DNA of 64,000 nucleotides from positions 55,629,069 to 55,693,068 of the forward strand of contig OX578146.1 of the NCBI GenBank assembly GCA_951213105.1, in the 5' to 3' direction. Of this stretch, positions 59,150-64,000 are shown piece after piece. Both the position numbers and the translations under genes were made by a program. The stretch is from Amaurobius ferox. Its lineage: Eukaryota > Arthropoda > Arachnida > Araneae > Amaurobiidae. The notes beneath the pieces were generated by a model, which was given only the letters and a program-made list of their open reading frames with translations, had not been told where the DNA came from and did no database searches. Each line of letters opens with the position of its first letter. Position 1 is the stretch's first letter.

Positions 59150-59770
59150 TGTGTTGCCCACATCAGATTTTTTTTCACAATTGTAGGACAGAATCCAGAA
59201 TATAGAATGATAACAAAATATTGAAAAGTAAAATAATTTTGAATACGTAGAAATATGCCTTATTGTTTCAGTTTTAATCTGCATTTCGCTACTAATTTAT
59301 TTCTACAAAATTGACAGTCTAAATAAATAATTTATGTCTTCCACCATAGAAACACATGCAATGAAGGCGCACTTATCTCATAGCAGTGCCACCTGAATTA
59401 TTGTCTCAAATGATATTGCCATTTTCTCACTGTGGAGTTATAACTCCTTACCTTTACCTCCATGAAATCATCCTTAAACGGTGTTACAATCAGATTTACG
59501 GTGAGGAATACTCAAGTATGAAATATCTGTGAAACACTTGTAAGTGTGGGCCGAACATACTAGCAAATTAGATCTGTTACAAAATCTTGTTAAATTGGGA
59601 AAACCGTTTGAAAACCCACACTCAAGAAATTCGAACAGACTGATAACCCAATTAATTTTGTAATGCATCATTTTTTTAATGTCGATGTTTCCAATTTTCA
59701 CATTTTTATAATTCTCCATAAATTGTTATCTGAAAAAATTATTTCAAAATTTATGCAATGTACTTTGTAA
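59150..59770. other. No gene seen
   Basis: This A+T-rich sequence holds one 81-codon minus ORF (59474-59719) with no recognisable family. Confidence 0.4.
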
Positions 59771-61854
59771 AAAGAAAACATTCTATTTTTGATTTTTAAG
59801 GATTATTTTGTGTAATTTTCATCTGAAATGTTCATTTTTTAAAATAATTTCTTAACATTATAATTTATTATAAACATTTTTTATATAAGATTTCTGCATT
59901 AAAATTTCCAAAGTGAATAAACTTTTTTCAATATAATTTATATTTTGAAAATATTGTTGCACGTCAACCAAAGGAAACAAGATTTATGTTTTGATACGCA
60001 AAATGATTTTCATTTTGAAAATTTTGTTGTACATCAGTAATGCAAAATCTAATATTAAATTTTGTATTATAGAAAGGCAGCGCCGCAGCAAGTGTCAGCG
60101 GCAACCATGCACCAGGCGCCGTATTTTTTTAAGGTGCCTCATCGATACAGCGATATAGGGGGACAGAGGCGCAGTCATTACTTCGCACCAGGCTCCAAAT
60201 ACTGTTGGTTATAAACGTTTCTTAAACATAACTTTACTGTGAAAATATTTTACTTTCATTTCAAAAAATTCCAAGTTCAATAGTCAAAACCAAATAACTC
60301 GTTCTAATTTGCCTCATATAATTTTCTTCAAAATAATGCTATATCCCTTTTTAAATTTTTATTCTTGATAAAATATAAAATTATCACTAATGTTGCACTT
60401 ACGTACTAAAACACACATTACTTGAATTCTAACACAGATAATTTTACAAATGGCATTAATCAGCTTTCGTAATGAAGAATTATGATATCTGCTCAAAGTG
60501 GGTTGGGATGCACATGTATTAGAAATCTGAACGTGGAGAACGTGGCATATTTAATAAATTTTCGAACGAGATATAAAGTATCAAGTAAAGTGGAGACCGT
60601 AATCTATTTATAAGCTAGGATACCACGCTTTCTAGACAAGCGTAATTTAAATTATTGGATGCGATTTCAAATAAATGCGTGGGTGATGAACAAGGATATG
60701 CCTGGCAAAATTTATTCTGCAAGTATGTTATTATGTATAAGTGCGTTCTGTGTCACTAATTAGATTCCATTTAATAAATATTTAAAGCTGGGATGGATTA
60801 TTTTAATACTGCCATGCAAAATATAAAAGAATGATGGGGTTTTTATTCATCGAATGATGGTATCATTGGGGAACTGTGCGTCCGTCCATTTAGTAAATAC
60901 TTAAAAGTTAGAATGGATCATTTGAATACTGTCATACAAAAGGTAAAATAATGATGTGCCTTTTCTTCATCGAATGATGGCATCATAGGGGAACTGTGGG
61001 GTTCGTCCATCATAATTAATAAGATTGCACCAATTATAGTAAAAATATTTCAAGAACATAAAAACACGCCCACTGGAGTGGAGCGACACTGCTGACCACT
61101 TGCAATTCTAAACTGCACCTATGGCCCGACAACATTATATTCGATGTGGAGATGAGTGTCTCTGACACAGGGACCCCGAAAGCAAGCGTCTTCGTCTTGG
61201 TCTTGGTATTGCTTATTTGGATTTGTTGATTCTCTTGCACTGTCGAAGGGAATACAGCCTATTCTCGAAACATCTGTATGATGCATTACTATTTTATTTA
61301 TGCTTATATAAGTTCAAGTTTTCCTTTTCCTTCGCACAAAATGTATTTTACTTATTGATTCCATCAATCTGGATAATGATTTATCTGTGTTACCAAATTT
61401 CTCGGAGTTCATGGTCATATTTTTATTTTTATTTCTCTCTATCTCATCTTTTTTCTGTTCTGCACTTATAATCGTTCCAAGTCTAACAAAAATATGCCGC
61501 GAAAGCTTTGACCGGCTAGTTACTTAGCGTTGTATTCATACGCCCATTATATGTTCATTGACTAGATGATTCCCATGGCAACAGACATTATTTTGAATAG
61601 CAATTTAGAATAATTTATTTTATTGAAATATAGAAGTTGATGATTTATTTTAAACATATACTGATATGAACTCAAACCATAGGTTTCAGAGAAAAAAATT
61701 AGTTTTCAATTTTTAATTGCGTTTATCAGATAGACTATATAACTTTGCGGAGGCTAAAAATTTCCCTATACCTCTGTACTGTCAAGCTAGACTTGCTGTA
61801 AGTATAGAGTTATTTTTCCCATTTAATTCGAATTTCTAGTTTTACTATTTCGTT

Positions 61855-61868
61855 ACACTAGGTGGCGC
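61855..61868 (+). promoter_or_regulatory. CTCF-core-like motif
   Basis: acactaggtggcgc, the inverted counterpart of 19927-19940. See that entry for caveats. Confidence 0.25.
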
Positions 61869-62163
61869 TATTATGCAAGGTGTAATATAGTTTTTTTACA
61901 AGAACAGCATGGTTAAGCTCTCATTCGGCGTTCGGATAATTGATTGTTTTCACCGAAGAATAAAAGTAAAGTATTTCAGAAACTTTTGTATTTTTTATTA
62001 CTTTTTTCCAACAATTTTACTTGTGCTTTCTTTATAAACGCGCTAAATCATCTTCTGCGCATAATGTCCATTGTATAATGTACAGTTTTTGTATCAATAT
62101 GTGGATTTCAAACCTGTACAATATGCAGATTTCAAACCTATACAATATACAAGTTACGTACCT

Positions 62164-62336
62164 GTTGTTGTTGTTGTTGATGTTGTTGAGACCCAGACCG
62201 TCCGACCTACCAGAAAGGTCTAAGTTAACTGTTTGGACGGCCGGGAAGTGCCACCCAATTTAGACCGGAACCCAGTGGGGGAGGCCTCCACAGGGACCGT
62301 ATCCTCCTTCCCCTACCACCAACCTCTCGGAAGGAG
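62164..62336 (-). mobile_element. 5'-truncated 5S-SINE (173 bp)
   Basis: It corresponds to the 3' half of the full SINE, from ccttccgagaggttggtggt to the CAAC tail, with very high identity (only a few differences from 31392-31560). The direct repeat gttacgtacct flanks it (62153-62163 and 62337-62347). Because that phrase is itself repeated locally, the duplication is likely but not certain. Confidence 0.85.
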
Positions 62337-62337
62337 G

Positions 62338-62530
62338 TTACGTACCTTTGTACAAATTGAATTTGTACACAGGTTACGTACCTGTAGAAGACCCAGACCG
62401 TCCGACTCGTCCAGGGGACTAAGAGCAACTATTTGGACGGCCGGGAAGAGGTTACGTACCTGTGTACAAATTGAATTTGTGTACAAATTGAATTTGTACA
62501 CAGGTTACGTACCTGTGTACAAATTTCATA
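62338..62530. repeat. Local repeats of ggttacgtacctgtgtacaa
   Basis: The phrase ggttacgtacctgtgtacaa and its neighbour attgaatttgtacacagg recur three times around the second SINE insertion. The inverted paralogue (19636-19660) has only one related phrase (taggtacgcaacctg). The phrase is partly self-complementary. Confidence 0.75.
62386..62448 (-). mobile_element. Short (63-bp) SINE-tail insertion, second subfamily
   Basis: It contains acccagaccgtccgactcgt and gactaagagcaac, like the insert at 7889, and differs from the 31392 type in the middle. Perfect 15-bp flanks aggttacgtacctgt lie at 62371-62385 and 62449-62463. It lies about 50 bp from the 173-bp SINE. Confidence 0.8.
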
Positions 62531-62929
62531 CTTATATAATGTACAAATTGCGGATCAATCTGAAGATTTCAAGTTCATAAAATGTATAGATTTCTTATCA
62601 ATGTATAGTTAAACCTGTATACAATGTATATGTCTACAGGTACGTCTATATAATGTACTAAATACGAACTTTCTCTGTTCGTTTATTCATTATTTTGGAA
62701 TATGCTCCAATGAAATACAGCTATATTTAACATATATTTTAGTTTTTATTATGTAAGAAACAAATACAAATATACTGCCATATCTAAATTGCAGCTATGA
62801 CGAATTAGATAAGTAAATTAGTAAATAATAAAATAATTAGTAAATAATTAAATAAATAAAAATTGATAATAATTAGTAACCTAGCATCTTCTTCAGAGTG
62901 ATACAATATCATTTTAAAAACTGCACTTT

Positions 62930-63300
62930 CAGCTGAATTTTAATCACATCCCGAATGTTACAATTGCAAATTACACTAGAATTACTCACATTATATGACA
63001 GATATTTAACTAAATTACATTAATCAGCTTCCGCAATGAAGAATTACGATATCTCTTCCAAATCGGATTCGATGCAAATGTATCACGAGGCAGCTTAGAA
63101 ACAAAGAACGAATGGGTCCTGGGATGTTTATTAAACTAGACTAGCTAAATAAAGTATCAAATAAACTGCAAGTCGTAATTAATTTATAAGTCGGGAGGTA
63201 CTCCGAGTAACAGACATACGTGATTTAAATTATTGGATACGATTACAAATAAATGAGAGGCGGGAGAATAAATATATGGCTGCAAAATTTATCATCAAGC
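62930..63300 (+). repeat. Diverged dispersed repeat (relative of 25000-25300)
   Basis: It shares cttccgcaatgaagaattac, atatctcttccaaatcgg, gtaattaatttataagt and gatttaaattattggatac-like words with 25030-25240 and 60460-60670, with more substitutions. Confidence 0.7.
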
Positions 63301-63339
63301 TCATCTTAATATTAATATATCCACTCTATATTATTTCCG

Positions 63340-63371
63340 CTCTCTCTCTCTCTCTCTGTATATATATATAC
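63340..63371. repeat. (CT)n(TA)n microsatellite
   Basis: Nine CT units are followed by about seven TA units. It directly precedes ctagcagcatacccgttctt. Confidence 0.9.
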
Positions 63372-64000
63372 TAGCAGCATACCCGTTCTTTGTACGGAGT
63401 ATATAATACAATGAAATTTATAATTCGCAATCATGTGCAAATTCTGTTAAAATATTAAATTTATTGCTCATAAAGAGAAGTTTAAGAATATCTGTTCTCA
63501 CTATGCAAAATTATATTCGCGGGCAGATCTGAAGAATAAAACATACTGACCCCTTTTGTAAGTAAATTTACAAAGAAAAAAAGGAATTGAATCAATATAT
63601 GCAACCCCGTACTACTTATATTGTCGCAGATCAGAAAATATGCCAGTGTGTTAGTAGAAGCTTACCCGTATTGCAATATGAGTCTCAAAAATATTTGCCA
63701 AAATAAAAAAGATGACGTAATAAATTTAAAGTATCAAAAATCCCCGTAATTTTAATACCAGACGGTCGTAATTGATTCCAATATATGCCAATATATATCA
63801 AATATATGCCAATATACCTGTACAATTTATATTCTCGTAGATTAGACGATATACCCATGCATTTGTAGAAGATTACTCGTACGAGGTACTATATACGAGT
63901 TTCAACAATTTTCGTCATAATAGAGCAATTCCATAATAATTTGAAAATATCAATAATCCCTGAATCAACAGTCCCCGAAAATACCAATAATAATGATGTT
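63372..64000. other. No gene seen; probable start of an unclassified repeat
   Basis: tagcagcatacccgttcttt followed by imperfect internal repeats (cgtattgcaatatgagt / cgaggtactatatacgagt; atatgccaatatat several times) suggests a repetitive element cut by the window end. No class is assigned. Confidence 0.3.

Larger units (their letters stand above)
59770..62630 (-). repeat. Large inverted duplication, right arm
   Basis: Inverted partner of 19560-23060, lacking the 20640-21750 part. It carries two SINE insertions (62164, 62386) and local duplications of ggttacgtacctgtgtacaa that the left arm lacks. Confidence 0.85.

Overview
This is an A+T-rich animal, almost certainly arthropod, genomic window. 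It has no operons or prokaryotic gene layout, short non-conserved ORFs, many CA/TG microsatellites, and retroelements typical of arthropods: a LOA/I-group LINE whose ORF1 looks like a DUF4780 protein, a Jockey-type LINE fragment, a 5S rRNA-headed SINE, and mariner-type MITEs. I cannot name the species and I find no convincing host protein-coding gene. The only long coding sequences belong to retrotransposons.

Most of the window is old, diverged segmental duplication. Locus A (about 1-15.6 kb) and locus B (about 37.0-49.5 kb) are paralogues. Their outer parts (beta 1-3.39 with 36.97-40.26; epsilon 10.54-15.6 with 46.32-49.5) run in the same direction. The middle blocks (gamma 3.40-4.49 with 46.28-45.17; delta 6.26-6.97 with 44.56-44.43 and 40.77-40.26) are in reverse order and reverse orientation, so one locus carries an internal inversion. 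A third partial locus, C (29.99-31.15), matches 6.25-4.45 inverted. A separate unit, alpha, is present at 17.04-19.40 (+), 23.29-24.73 (+), 28.56-27.10 (-), 32.64-31.26 (-), 36.44-33.89 (-) and 36.98-36.45 (-). Alpha and beta alternate at 31.3-40.3 kb. A further inverted pair joins 19.56-23.06 to 62.63-59.77, and a near-palindrome joins 21.06-22.39 to 26.28-24.95.

Younger insertions sit on this duplicated background, and the paralogues often act as empty-site controls. They include a 1,976-bp solo-LTR-like element at 12124-14099 (5-bp duplication, TG...CA ends, absent at 47979); a full-length 5S-SINE at 31392-31777 (14-bp duplication); four very short SINE-tail insertions of 37-68 bp and one of 173 bp, each with direct-repeat flanks; an 815-bp MITE with tandem-repeat inverted ends at 42051-42865; a mariner-like MITE at 41053-41907; a microsatellite-bearing MITE family at 14.9, 48.9, 49.8 and 58.2 kb; and a complete 5,717-bp LOA-type LINE at 52056-57772 (minus strand, 13-bp duplication). 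The LINE's ORF2 is interrupted only by two in-frame TAG codons.

How the parts relate: the LINEs are the only candidate sources of retrotransposition enzymes in the window, but the SINE tail (CAACAAC...) does not match the LOA tail (ATTCATT...), so the SINE's partner LINE is not visible here. All coordinates for diverged repeats are approximate and were aligned by eye.
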